DNA of 64,000 nucleotides. It comes from Marininema halotolerans (GTDB taxonomy: Bacteria > Bacillota > Bacilli > Thermoactinomycetales > DSM-45169). Under the pieces are notes generated by a model, which saw only the letters and a list, made by a program, of their open reading frames with translations, was not told the origin of the DNA and ran no database searches. Made by a program: the position numbers and the translations under genes. Within the stretch, counting starts at the first letter, position 1. The number at the start of each line of letters is the position of its first letter. The stretch spans positions 372,001-436,000 of the forward strand of contig NZ_FPAA01000002.1 in the NCBI RefSeq assembly GCF_900116235.1, read 5' to 3'. Below, in pieces: positions 28,801 to 36,640 of this stretch.

Positions 28801-31599
28801 GGGATGGATCCTTTGAACCAGTTCATTCTTTTTAAGGGAAAAGCTCGTACGTAACGAATCATGGCGTTCAATCATCCGTTGAATCCCTTGATGCAAGCGG
28901 TTGATATCGAATTCCCCTTCAATCAATGTGGCCGTCGGTAAATTGTAGGCAACGGAGGTCCGTTCCAATTGCCAAAGGATAAATAGACGCTTTTGTTGGG
29001 AAGTTACCGGATAATCCTCTTTTTCAGCGGTCGGTTGAATGGTAACCCTTTCTTGTTGCTGGGAATGCGGAATAATACGAGCAAGTTCTCTAATCGTGGG
29101 TTGTCTAAAAATCTCACTCAAATGCAATGTCACTGATAATTGATCTTTCATTTTCAATAGAATGGAAGCTGCCTTTAAGGAATGCCCCCCCAACTCAAAA
29201 AAATTATCATCTAACCCCACTTGCTCTACTTGGAGAACGTCACTCCATATCTTTGCGATCTGCCTTTCCCTCTCACTTTGGGGCGGCATATAGGAAGACG
29301 CAGGTACCCCTCCTTGAACATCGATAGCAGGTAGTTCGTTTCGATTGATCTTACCATTTTGATTTAATGGCATATGCTTTAGTTGAGTGATATAGCCAGG
29401 CACCATATATTCAGGTAACCGCTCTGCAAGGAATGAACGGAGTTGTTGTGAAGGCAATGGGGCATTTGCTACAAAGTAGACGGCAAGTGTTTGTGCCCCG
29501 CTAGCATCCTCCATGCCAATGACTACAACTTCCTCCACCAATGGATGCTTTACCATGTGCGCTTCAATTTCGCCTAGCTCCACTCGAAAACCACGAATCT
29601 TGGTTTGATGATCCACACGACCAACAAACTCAATATTGCCATCTGGTAACCAGCGGGCTAAATCTCCAGATCGGTATATTTTCTCCCCAGGGGTATGAGG
29701 GAAATGAACAAACTTACTCGTAGTTAACTCCGGAGCTTGATGATATCCCTGCGCTAAGCTAATCCCTCCAACACACAATTCACCCACTACGCCAACAGGA
29801 AGTGGATTCATCCCCTGATCAAGGATATATACTTTTGTATTCGGGATCGGCTTGCCGATCGGGATGGGTGCAAATTCCTTTACTTCTTGATGGCTCACAG
29901 GATAAAAGGTCGTAATGTCGGTACATTCAGTTGGCCCATAAGTATTGATAATTTTGCTATGACAGTGGGGAGATAACACCCAAGGTTGAAATTTTTTAAT
30001 ATTAATCCTCTCTCCCCCAACAAATACATTTTGTATAGAAGAGAGTTTTATATAATTTGATTTTTTATTATAATCAAGTAAGGGATAAAAGGCACTGGGT
30101 GCACAATTAATCGTAGTAATTTGGTGGTGGGATATCACATCGGATATCGCATGGTAATCAAGCACTCCAGGATCCATTAACGTTAATTGCCCTCCTGCGA
30201 TCAGCGGGGCGAACAAATTTTTATGTGCAGTGTCAAAGGTCATCGGAGCCATCAACAGCACATTCTCCATCACTGCATAGTGAGCGTACCAAGTGAGAAG
30301 ATTGACAAAAGCGTGTCTTTTTAACCGAGCTCCCTTTGGTTCACCGGTTGTACCTGAAGTAAAGAGGATATACATAAGTCCTTCTGGGTCATAGGATCGC
30401 TCTAAATTATCCTCATCAGGTGGGGAACCCTCTAACATCGCTTTGTCAATATCGATCGTCTGGATATGCTTGGGTAACTCCCGCGTAATATCGCGGGTCT
30501 TTAACACAATATCCACCTTGGCATTTTGCAAGAGCTGGGTAATGCGTTCCGTTGGGTAGTCCGGATCAATGGATAAATAGGCGCCTCCTGACTTTACAAC
30601 CCCCATGAATCCAACAGGCATTGCCAAGGAACGCTCTACCATAATCCCCACGGTACACCCCTCATTAATCCCCTTCCTTACCAACAAATGAGCCACTCGA
30701 TTCGCCCTTGCGTTCAGTTCCGAATAAGTCATTGTGCGGTCTTGAAAAACAATTGCCGTTTTATCAGGCGTCTTCTTCACTTGCTGCTCAAATAAATCAG
30801 CCACGGATTGTTCCTTTGGATAATCGGACTCGGTTTCATTAAATTGTTGAAGAACGCGATCTCGTTCACAATCAGGTAGAATACTCATCTCAGAGAGGTT
30901 GCGATCAGGCGCTGCTAACATCGCCGCCAGCAGACAATGAAAGTGCTCCGTTACACGATGAATTCGGTCACCCAAGGCTGGATCTTTATAGGAAAGGGTG
31001 TATCCGATCACTTCACCTTCTCGATTGAATTGAAAGACTGTATCTGCATAGGAAGGGTAGTCAAGAGCAACGTTTTGAATATTTTTCATGGAGACAATCG
31101 TTCGAGGATGGAGGGGATTTTGTGCCGATGGATCGAGATTCATTTTTTTAATCAACTGTTCATAGGATGCCTTTTGATGCTTATTTGCTTCCACCATATG
31201 CTGTTGTACGCTCAGTAATAAATCTTTAAAGTTCATCTTCTTAGTAATAAGCTGCCTCAGAATCAATGGGTGATCTTGAAAAGATACACCTGATTTCGAT
31301 TTTAAGACAGGGGTACCTAATGATACCTCTTCATTTCTGGTATAAATCGAGAGAAGGTATTCCATTCCACTTATGAGAATGAGAAATATGCCATAGTCTG
31401 AGCCCTTCCCTACATCGATGATTTTTTGGGCCAACGGAGTAGGGAGGGTATAGTGCTGATGAACGACTTCATCGATGCTTCCTGCTGTGTTCCCCTCGTA
31501 ATCAGCAAAACTACTGATACTCATCTCTTCTGAACATTGTTGTAACCAATACGCTTCTTCTTTGGTCAAAGGAATCGACTGAAATGTCGTAGCATTCAT
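25843..31599 (-). CDS. NRPS with truncated N-terminal C: half-C-A-T-C-A-T
   Basis: The 1918-residue protein starts with about 235 residues that match only the C-terminal lobe of a condensation domain; the HHxxxDG catalytic motif and the N-lobe are missing. Then come A (260-765; core T-S-G-T-T-G near 417), T (Ser near 806), a complete C (850-1280; HHIIFDG near 988), A (1300-1800) and T (Ser near 1839), ending in a Lys/Arg-rich tail that may dock to the PKS. Pocket codes read by eye are DTKNFGTDIK and DVQGMALVYK; neither matches a code I can assign. The Lys in the first hints at an acidic partner, and the second looks neutral or hydrophobic. The missing active C fits the orphan C at the end of the 4093-residue NRPS. 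GGAGG precedes the start by seven bases. Confidence 0.92.
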   Translation of the reverse strand: MNATTFQSIPLTKEEAYWLQQCSEEMSISSFADYEGNTAGSIDEVVHQHYTLPTPLAQKIIDVGKGSDYGIFLILISGMEYLLSIYTRNEEVSLGTPVLKSKSGVSFQDHPLILRQLITKKMNFKDLLLSVQQHMVEANKHQKASYEQLIKKMNLDPSAQNPLHPRTIVSMKNIQNVALDYPSYADTVFQFNREGEVIGYTLSYKDPALGDRIHRVTEHFHCLLAAMLAAPDRNLSEMSILPDCERDRVLQQFNETESDYPKEQSVADLFEQQVKKTPDKTAIVFQDRTMTYSELNARANRVAHLLVRKGINEGCTVGIMVERSLAMPVGFMGVVKSGGAYLSIDPDYPTERITQLLQNAKVDIVLKTRDITRELPKHIQTIDIDKAMLEGSPPDEDNLERSYDPEGLMYILFTSGTTGEPKGARLKRHAFVNLLTWYAHYAVMENVLLMAPMTFDTAHKNLFAPLIAGGQLTLMDPGVLDYHAISDVISHHQITTINCAPSAFYPLLDYNKKSNYIKLSSIQNVFVGGERINIKKFQPWVLSPHCHSKIINTYGPTECTDITTFYPVSHQEVKEFAPIPIGKPIPNTKVYILDQGMNPLPVGVVGELCVGGISLAQGYHQAPELTTSKFVHFPHTPGEKIYRSGDLARWLPDGNIEFVGRVDHQTKIRGFRVELGEIEAHMVKHPLVEEVVVIGMEDASGAQTLAVYFVANAPLPSQQLRSFLAERLPEYMVPGYITQLKHMPLNQNGKINRNELPAIDVQGGVPASSYMPPQSERERQIAKIWSDVLQVEQVGLDDNFFELGGHSLKAASILLKMKDQLSVTLHLSEIFRQPTIRELARIIPHSQQQERVTIQPTAEKEDYPVTSQQKRLFILWQLERTSVAYNLPTATLIEGEFDINRLHQGIQRMIERHDSLRTSFSLKKNELVQRIHPPTEMMLDCIDVEEEAIKDVAQGFVQPFDLEQCPLFRVKVLRVAPQKHLLLIDTHHIIFDGASMEIFMKELVDLYQGEKLAPPRFQYRDYAVWQHRMREGESYKKNEAYWTDVFQQDVPVLALHTDYPRHAESDYHGERVTIETSHELTARIRDLATEHGTTLYSTLLAAINALLYKYTGQEDITIGSPLAGRSHPGLEEMVGMFVHTLVMRNAPKGGESFAQLLDDVKEHTLEALDHEDYPFEVLVDQLGIQRDSGRNPLFDVFFTLENDARALKAKGLTFQPMPLETGMTQFDLSIHAFENERTITFEFQYRTALFSRESMNRMTHHFIQLLESVTRDKATLLDEVSLLTEDEESEILCHFHTTAGRIPHHLTLTDLFARQVRLTPTQLAVHCESDVLTYRELDERSSQLAGFLKQQGVCHNDIVAIIAEPSIDMILGVWAVLKAGGAYLPIDPAFPNGRIQFTLQDSGCEKILMQSHLKGRLSLEQDVLTFDDQRIEQESASFFTGESSPEDLAYVMYTSGTTGQPKGVMVEHQQIVNQLVGLKDTLQLEGPLHHLLLAKFTFDVSVQQMLLPLLTGGELFVPVKETVMEPKKLWRYIEENQVDVMGAVPAHMSALLSDLETRPHLHTVMVAGEAFTTTLYKQLRESLQVTNIINLYGPTEATVYATSYRCDGEVQGTSLPIGKPLINYHTYILDTALHPVPIGVMGELYIGGRGVARGYRNRPELTAERFIENPFLTGEKMYRTGDFVRWLPDGNIEYIGRADHQVKMKGIRIEPNEIMAHLVKHPRVMDAVVIPKKEPNNDEYLCAFVVTDEKMTVSELRSYLKEQLPVYMIPTHFVRMDQLPRTSSDKVDMAALKGMRDVPLMLQGTPYAKPTTQIEKTVASIWKEILGLAQISIHDHFFDLGGNSLTLIQMRHRLQEELDLDISVVELFRYTTIQRLVHHIQAQGKQTDGKQEENDRSMVMEASKNRLKQRRNMKRRLT

Positions 31600-31619
31600 G
31601 AGAACCTCCCTGATATAGG

Positions 31620-32339
31620 TTATCTTTTTACTACGTATCTCACTCCCACTCTCTCACACATTCTCCTTACAATCTCCTGGTGGTGATTATGAATAAAAAA
31701 GTGACCCCCAGGATATCCCTCGAGATGAAATTCACCCGTGGTAAAGGCACTCCATCGCGCTAATTCCTCTTGATCGACATCATCTTCCGTCCCGTAAATT
31801 CCAGTGATCGGCGTCGATATGTGCCATTCCTTTTCGATCAGTTGATACTCTTCAATCAGTTTAAAATCAGCACGTAGGATCGGAGCAAAAATATCAAATA
31901 TTTCCGGATGATGAATAACTTCCTGTGGCGTTCCATTTAGCGCTTGAATCTCTGTTTTAAATTCCTCATTTGGCAAATGATGAATCGATTTTCCACGCGG
32001 CTGATCAGGCGCCTTTACTCCTGAGAGAAACAGATGGGAGGGCGGAGGATACCCTTCTTTCATCATCCTTCTACACAGTTCATAGGCAATTAATCCACCC
32101 ATACTATGTCCAAAAAATGAGTACCCCCCAGGGGATATTTCATTCGCTATCCTATGAAATAGATCGAAGGTCGCCTCATCCATCGATGAATAGAAGGGTT
32201 CCGAAAATCGTTTTCCCCTTCCTGCATACTCCAAGGGATATAACTCCACATCACTATGCACATGATGACGCCACTTAATATACAACGAGGATGCCCCCCC
32301 TGCATAAGGAAGACAAAATACGATGTGCTTTTTCATCAT
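31620..32339 (-). CDS. Type II thioesterase (SrfAD/GrsT-like)
   Basis: A 239-residue alpha/beta hydrolase with the type II thioesterase layout: L-P-Y-A-G-G-A near residue 10, Y-x-G-R-G near 38, G-H-S-M-G-G with nucleophile Ser79, and a late His in G-G-H-F. Such enzymes clear mis-acylated or acetyl-blocked carrier domains of NRPS and PKS lines in the cytoplasm. It is the first gene of the operon, 20 bases ahead of the NRPS, with ATAGGAGG ahead of the start. Because no integrated TE exists in the operon, this protein might also help release, but the terminal R domain makes editing the better guess. Confidence 0.92.
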   Translation of the reverse strand: MMKKHIVFCLPYAGGASSLYIKWRHHVHSDVELYPLEYAGRGKRFSEPFYSSMDEATFDLFHRIANEISPGGYSFFGHSMGGLIAYELCRRMMKEGYPPPSHLFLSGVKAPDQPRGKSIHHLPNEEFKTEIQALNGTPQEVIHHPEIFDIFAPILRADFKLIEEYQLIEKEWHISTPITGIYGTEDDVDQEELARWSAFTTGEFHLEGYPGGHFFIHNHHQEIVRRMCERVGVRYVVKR

Positions 32340-32405
32340 TGAGCCCTCCTATCACCATGTCCAATATACACTGATTCAATATCATCATCCGTAAAGAAGC
32401 TATGT

Positions 32406-32423
32406 TTTTTATTTAAATAAAAA
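32406..32423. promoter_or_regulatory. 18-base AT palindrome upstream of the NRPS/PKS operon
   Basis: TTTTTATTTAAATAAAAA is a perfect palindrome about 70 bases upstream of the first gene of the operon. It could be an operator or only an AT-rich promoter element; no regulator gene lies close by. Confidence 0.25.
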
Positions 32424-33163
32424 CAAAACCAAAATTCTTATATCAACGATTCCTATCACCTGATCTTTCACCATTTTTTCCCTACCATTTGTCACACACA
32501 AATTTACAACTCATCTGTAATAACATTCAAAAAATGATGGTTGGATCTTGGGGTTTGTCCGAATGTTAATCGACTGTGACCCGAATGAGATCGCTATGAT
32601 CAATCTCTCATGGAGCAAGTCGACTCGCTTGCTTAAAAATGTCACACAATCAGGAAAATCAAGTAGTGTTGGAAAGGCTCTAGAGGAAAAAAGTCGAGTA
32701 ACAAGGGGGGTCTATCACCAATATAAACGGGCAATCTTCATGGGGGTACCATTGTTTCTTATAAGGTATGGTAATAGTGAGAAGGATGGATCGAACAGCA
32801 TGAATGTGAAAATCACGGTAATTTACCTAGTGAACCCATATGTAGAAAACTATATTTCTTTTACCAGTCTCCATGATAACCTATCTCGATTGAGAAATGC
32901 TACCCTTATTATTCAATATTTATTATGATATATTGACAAGGTTTTTCCTTAGGGCACACAACTATCACAAGTAGTAGCTGGTATTTTCAAACCGCCCACT
33001 TCCAATGCTAGTAAAAATAACATTATTTATTTTTTGACTATTAATAAATACATCTATATTTATTAACAACATTCGTGTATGATATTGGAAGAAACCATCA
33101 TCTCTTTGGAATGAAGGAGGGATGTAGTCAAGTTGATAGACTCTAAGTGATCGGAACATTCTT

Positions 33164-33409
33164 TTATTTCTGTATTTCACCTCTTAAATGTGCTTCACCC
33201 TCGATGGAATCACTATCCTTCTCCTCAATTACTTGCTCCACCCGCTTTTCTATTTCACTTGCTGAAACGACTGGATTGACGGATGACTTATCAACCAACT
33301 GAACGACGGATTGATCAACTTATGGCACCTCTCGACTTTGTTTATGCATAAAGGATACCCACCAACATCCAATGAGGAGGTCTAATGCACGAATATACCA
33401 GTGAATCAT
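33164..33409 (-). pseudogene. Small membrane-anchored protein gene with an in-frame stop
   Basis: Reading from ATG 33409 gives 29 residues with one hydrophobic segment (W-Y-I-R-A-L-D-L-L-I-G-C-W-W-V-S-F), a TAA at 33322-33320, then 51 more residues in the same frame. The second part is rich in Glu, Lys, Val and Ser, with a predicted helix (E-I-E-K-R-V-E-Q-V-I-E-E-K), and ends at TAA 33166-33164. Both halves have gene-like composition, and one C-to-T change (CAA to TAA) would explain the break. The ribosome binding site is weak. Alternatively it is chance, or the second half alone is translated from a GTG or ATG not visible here. Family unknown. Confidence 0.4.
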
Positions 33410-33498
33410 ATAGCCTATATTTTTGCGGCGTGTACAACTTCATCATATCAACAGATGTTTTAATAATGACTTGATAGAGGAAGAGGGAGAGCCGTACC

Positions 33499-34509
33499 AT
33501 GAGTATGACCACTGAACACTTGCATTCTCATCAAGAGATGCAAAAATATCGTTTTGCGCCTGAATTAGTTAAGAGAATTCGTCATTTACAAAAACGAAAT
33601 AATTGGTATAACTTCTTTGCAATTGGTCTTGATTGGTTCATTATCTCCTTAGCGATTGCCATGTATTATGGATATCCCTCGAACTGGATCTACCTGATCA
33701 GCATTACCGTGATCGGCAGTCGCATGCGTGGATTAGATATTATGATGCATGAATCCAGCCATCACATGCTCTTTAAGAATCGGATATTAAACAAATGGGT
33801 AGCAAGTTTTTTTGCTGCGTTCCCCATCTTTATTTCACACCACGCCTATCGTAAAGGGCATATGATTCATCACAAGTATCTATGGAGCGAAATTGACCCT
33901 GATTTTCAGCGATATCAGTTGGTTGGGTTAGATCATCCTCCAAAAAACCGCATGCAATTTTTACTGCGTCATTGTTTACGTCCTATCTTTTTAATCCATT
34001 TACCTATCTACTTGATGGGGATGCTTAAAGTCACCATGTATGCCAAGGATGAGCCTCGTCTCGATGTTTTCATTCGTGGAATCTATTGGGCTGTCATTAT
34101 CACTTGTTCCATTGTATTTAATTTTTGGCAAGCATTGATTTTCTTTTGGTTCATTCCGTTCTTCACAACGCTACAAATTATTAAATATTGGGCTGAAATG
34201 GCTGAACATGCTGGACTTGAATCGGACAATGAGTTATTTGCATCCAGAAACTCCTTTGGAAACTGGTTTGAGCGAAAACTCATTCACCCCCATCGAAATT
34301 CCTATCATTTAGTTCATCATCTATTTCCTGCAGTCCCTCACTATCACATCAAAAAAGCCCATTTAATCCTGATGGAAGATACGGAATATCAAAAGGCTCA
34401 TCATTGTACAGGCTTCTTTCTCTCTTTAGCCCCCGGTTTTTCTTCCGTCATTGATGATGTACAAGGTCGCATCCCCTTCTGGAAAAAATGGAAGAAGTCC
34501 ATTGAATAG
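33499..34509 (+). CDS. Membrane fatty acid desaturase-like protein
   Basis: The 336-residue protein has four to five predicted membrane helices and the three His boxes of the di-iron desaturase/hydroxylase superfamily: H-E-S-S-H-H, H-x-I-H-H and H-L-V-H-H-L-F-P near the C terminus. These enzymes desaturate or hydroxylate acyl chains and other hydrophobic substrates at the membrane with oxygen and an electron donor. AGGAAGAGGGAGAG precedes the start. It is divergent from the NRPS/PKS operon and is followed by a strong bidirectional terminator, so it is transcribed alone. It could tailor the acyl group of the prodrug or act in membrane lipid adaptation; position alone cannot decide. Confidence 0.85.
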   Translation: MSMTTEHLHSHQEMQKYRFAPELVKRIRHLQKRNNWYNFFAIGLDWFIISLAIAMYYGYPSNWIYLISITVIGSRMRGLDIMMHESSHHMLFKNRILNKWVASFFAAFPIFISHHAYRKGHMIHHKYLWSEIDPDFQRYQLVGLDHPPKNRMQFLLRHCLRPIFLIHLPIYLMGMLKVTMYAKDEPRLDVFIRGIYWAVIITCSIVFNFWQALIFFWFIPFFTTLQIIKYWAEMAEHAGLESDNELFASRNSFGNWFERKLIHPHRNSYHLVHHLFPAVPHYHIKKAHLILMEDTEYQKAHHCTGFFLSLAPGFSSVIDDVQGRIPFWKKWKKSIE

Positions 34510-34510
34510 G

Positions 34511-34547
34511 ATAAACCCCTCCTCCAATTGTAGGAGGAGGGGTTTAT
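34511..34547. terminator. Bidirectional terminator between convergent genes
   Basis: Perfect 15-bp arms (ATAAACCCCTCCTCC and its complement) around loop AATTGTA, between the ends of the desaturase-like gene and the minus-strand serine hydrolase gene. Confidence 0.85.
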
Positions 34548-34559
34548 GATACGTAAGAA

Positions 34560-35600
34560 TTAACCGTGGATATGCTTACAAGCGACCCTATCATCTACCC
34601 AGCTTGCGATTGGTTGTAAACTCACGTCGACATTGACCAATATATGATTTTGTACGGTTGATTTCACATAATAAGTCGAACGCAACCGTACACCTGGATC
34701 ACTACCGAACACCAGGTATTTAAAGACCTCTCCCTCTTTTTTCACAATCCACACACCATATCCATAATAAACATGATCATTACTCTGGACATGAGGTGTC
34801 AACAGCGCTTCGGTATGCTCTTTTCCTATTAATTGATATTGAATAAGCGCTTTCCAAAAACTCTCCATATCCCGTACAGTTGTAAAGGCTCCCCCATCAG
34901 GCCCCCCTTTGATCGGAACCGAATAGATGTTGGCCTTCCATGTCTTCTCCTCTGGATGATCAATGTATCCGGTTGCTGTACCCTCTGGTAATTGATCCAT
35001 TCGATAATAACCGGAATCGGCCATCCCACTCGCTTTAAAGATTTTTTCTTCCACATACTCCGTAAATTTGGACCCTGTCAATTGTTCAACGATCAGTCCA
35101 AGCAATATGTAGCCTGCATTGCTATAGGAAAATCGCTCCCCAGGTTGAAATTTCATCGGTTGATCTTTGAACATCGGTAAAAAATCACTAGGCGACTGGA
35201 TTAAGTACATCGGCGTTGATTGCCATAATTCTTCGAAATCATCCATGACTTCCTCATCAAAATAATCAGGAATCCCAGATGTATGCGTCAACAGATGATG
35301 AATCGTGATATCGGGGTGAAATTGTTCAAAAGGAATCGGCAAACAATCTTTTAAATACGTCTCGTAGGATAGCATTCCTTTTTCTACTAATTGAGCAATC
35401 GCAACGGAAGTAAATATTTTACATCCCGATGCCATCCCAAATCTTGTCCGTTCCGTATTTTGAATCTGCTCACTTCGATTGGCATACCCATATCCCTTTT
35501 CAAAAATTTGCTCTCCATCCCGGATTAATATCGAACCAGAAAATGATGGACTTTGATAATGTTCCTCAATCACCTGCTCAATCCCATTACGTAGTTCCAT
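34560..35600 (-). CDS. Serine hydrolase, beta-lactamase family (S12/class C-like)
   Basis: The 346-residue protein shows S58-G-C-K61 (SxxK), Y-S-N in F-S-Y-S-N-A-G-Y near residue 158, L-L-T-H-T-S-G-I-P-D-Y and a C-terminal fold typical of the beta-lactamase/D-aminopeptidase family. No signal peptide or membrane helix is present, so it should act in the cytoplasm, unlike the peptidase domain encoded in the NRPS/PKS operon. Substrate unknown; esterase, peptidase or D-amino-acid peptidase activity are all seen in the family. AGAGGATG lies ahead of the ATG. It is divergent from the next gene, with an inverted repeat in the shared upstream region. Confidence 0.88.
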   Translation of the reverse strand: MELRNGIEQVIEEHYQSPSFSGSILIRDGEQIFEKGYGYANRSEQIQNTERTRFGMASGCKIFTSVAIAQLVEKGMLSYETYLKDCLPIPFEQFHPDITIHHLLTHTSGIPDYFDEEVMDDFEELWQSTPMYLIQSPSDFLPMFKDQPMKFQPGERFSYSNAGYILLGLIVEQLTGSKFTEYVEEKIFKASGMADSGYYRMDQLPEGTATGYIDHPEEKTWKANIYSVPIKGGPDGGAFTTVRDMESFWKALIQYQLIGKEHTEALLTPHVQSNDHVYYGYGVWIVKKEGEVFKYLVFGSDPGVRLRSTYYVKSTVQNHILVNVDVSLQPIASWVDDRVACKHIHG

Positions 35601-35646
35601 CTCTTCACATCCTCTCTGTCATCCCTTACATATTGATAAAACAAAT

Positions 35647-35671
35647 AACCCTTCAATTAACTTGAAGGGTT
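35647..35671. promoter_or_regulatory. Inverted repeat in a divergent upstream region
   Basis: Arms AACCCTTCAA and TTGAAGGGTT around TTAAC form a perfect 10-bp stem, 47 bases upstream of the serine hydrolase start. It could be an operator for one or both divergent genes, or an attenuator in the hydrolase leader. No T run strong enough for a normal terminator follows on the plus strand. Confidence 0.4.
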
Positions 35672-35818
35672 AGCTTTAATATATCAGAAGATTGTAATTA
35701 GGCAAATGATTCCTGTTCCTGTTTTCTAGCCTCATTCTATCGGGCTAAGAAAGGATTTCCACTTTTAAAAAAGAAGAGTTATAAAAAGAACCCCGTAACC
35801 ACATAAGGAGCGAAAAAC

Positions 35819-36640
35819 ATGCTCAGTCAACTGGAAAAAGCCCAGGCCTTCCGCCAATCTCATTTTGATCCCAACATTCTCGTACTACCCAATGCCTGGG
35901 ATGTTGCCAGTGCTAAAATTTTTGAACGCAAAGGGTTTTCTGCAGTTGGAACAACCAGTGCCGGAATTGCAGCCTCCCTCGGATACCCTGATGGAGAATT
36001 TGTACCTAAAGAATTATTTATAACCATCATAAAACGAATCACAGAATCGCTATCTGTACCTATTACCGCGGATATTGTCAATGGATACGGTACGCATCCC
36101 ACACCCTTATTAGAAACGATACAATCCATTATTGACTGTGGAGCTGTAGGCATCAATATTGAGGATGGCCTCGTTAACGGAACGTTAGCCGATATCGATC
36201 ATCAGTCCGAAAAAATCCAGGCGATTCGCACCTTTTCCAACTCACTGGGTCTCCCCCTCGTAATTAATGCACGCATTGATACCTATTGGGCTCACATTGG
36301 GGATCCAACGGATCGTTACGATCATACCATTCAGCGAGCGATTTCCTACCTTGCTGCTGGTGCCGACTCGATCTTTATCCCTAGTATTAAAGATCCTGTA
36401 ATCATTCAATCCTTTGTCACAGCAATTGATGGTCCGATCAATATCTTAGTGGGCCCCGATTCCCCAAGTATCCAAGAACTCGAGCAATGGGGAGTTGCTC
36501 GTGTCAGCTTTGGTTCTGGGCCTATACGAAAGATTTATGCACAGGTAGAAGCCATCGCCGAAGAAATCGCAAGGAAAGGATCCTATCACACTCTTGCAGA
36601 TCCAATGCCCTATGCTACCCTGAATCATCTGTCAGAGTGA
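35819..36640 (+). CDS. Isocitrate lyase/PEP mutase family enzyme
   Basis: The 273-residue protein follows the ICL/PEPM barrel: L-P-N-A-W-D near residue 22, T-S-A-G-I-A-A-S-L-G-Y-P-D-G-E, P-I-T-A-D-I-V-N-G-Y-G near 82, G-I-N-I-E-D-G and N-A-R-I-D-T. The Asp of the D-x-x-x-G-Y-G stretch and the E-D-G are the metal-binding residues in this superfamily. Members cleave or form carbon-carbon or carbon-phosphorus bonds next to carboxylates; this subgroup, without the K-K-C-G-H loop of isocitrate lyase, has no settled reaction. AAGGAG precedes the ATG. The end overlaps the convergent MFS gene by nine bases. Confidence 0.87.
   Translation: MLSQLEKAQAFRQSHFDPNILVLPNAWDVASAKIFERKGFSAVGTTSAGIAASLGYPDGEFVPKELFITIIKRITESLSVPITADIVNGYGTHPTPLLETIQSIIDCGAVGINIEDGLVNGTLADIDHQSEKIQAIRTFSNSLGLPLVINARIDTYWAHIGDPTDRYDHTIQRAISYLAAGADSIFIPSIKDPVIIQSFVTAIDGPINILVGPDSPSIQELEQWGVARVSFGSGPIRKIYAQVEAIAEEIARKGSYHTLADPMPYATLNHLSE

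Larger units (their letters stand above)
32340..33498. other. 1.16 kb gap between the NRPS/PKS operon and the desaturase-like gene
   Basis: The stretch holds the upstream region of the operon (minus strand), a broken small gene at 33164-33409 and the promoter region of the plus-strand desaturase-like gene. Two further frames of 126 and 71 residues are open here, but they lack good ribosome binding sites and recognisable motifs, and I do not call them genes. The base composition is more AT-rich than in the flanking genes, as often seen next to acquired clusters. Confidence 0.5.

Noticed and set aside
26000-31600. Repeated blocks among the NRPS modules as DNA repeats
   Set aside because: The similarity is that of homologous domains and not of recent DNA duplication.
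32548-32928. Open frame of 126 codons on the plus strand in the gap before the desaturase-like gene
   Set aside because: No ribosome binding site at its start, no recognisable motif and poor composition; more likely chance or debris.
32965-33180. Open frame of 71 codons on the minus strand
   Set aside because: No ribosome binding site and no motif; its end overlaps the better-supported broken gene at 33164-33409.
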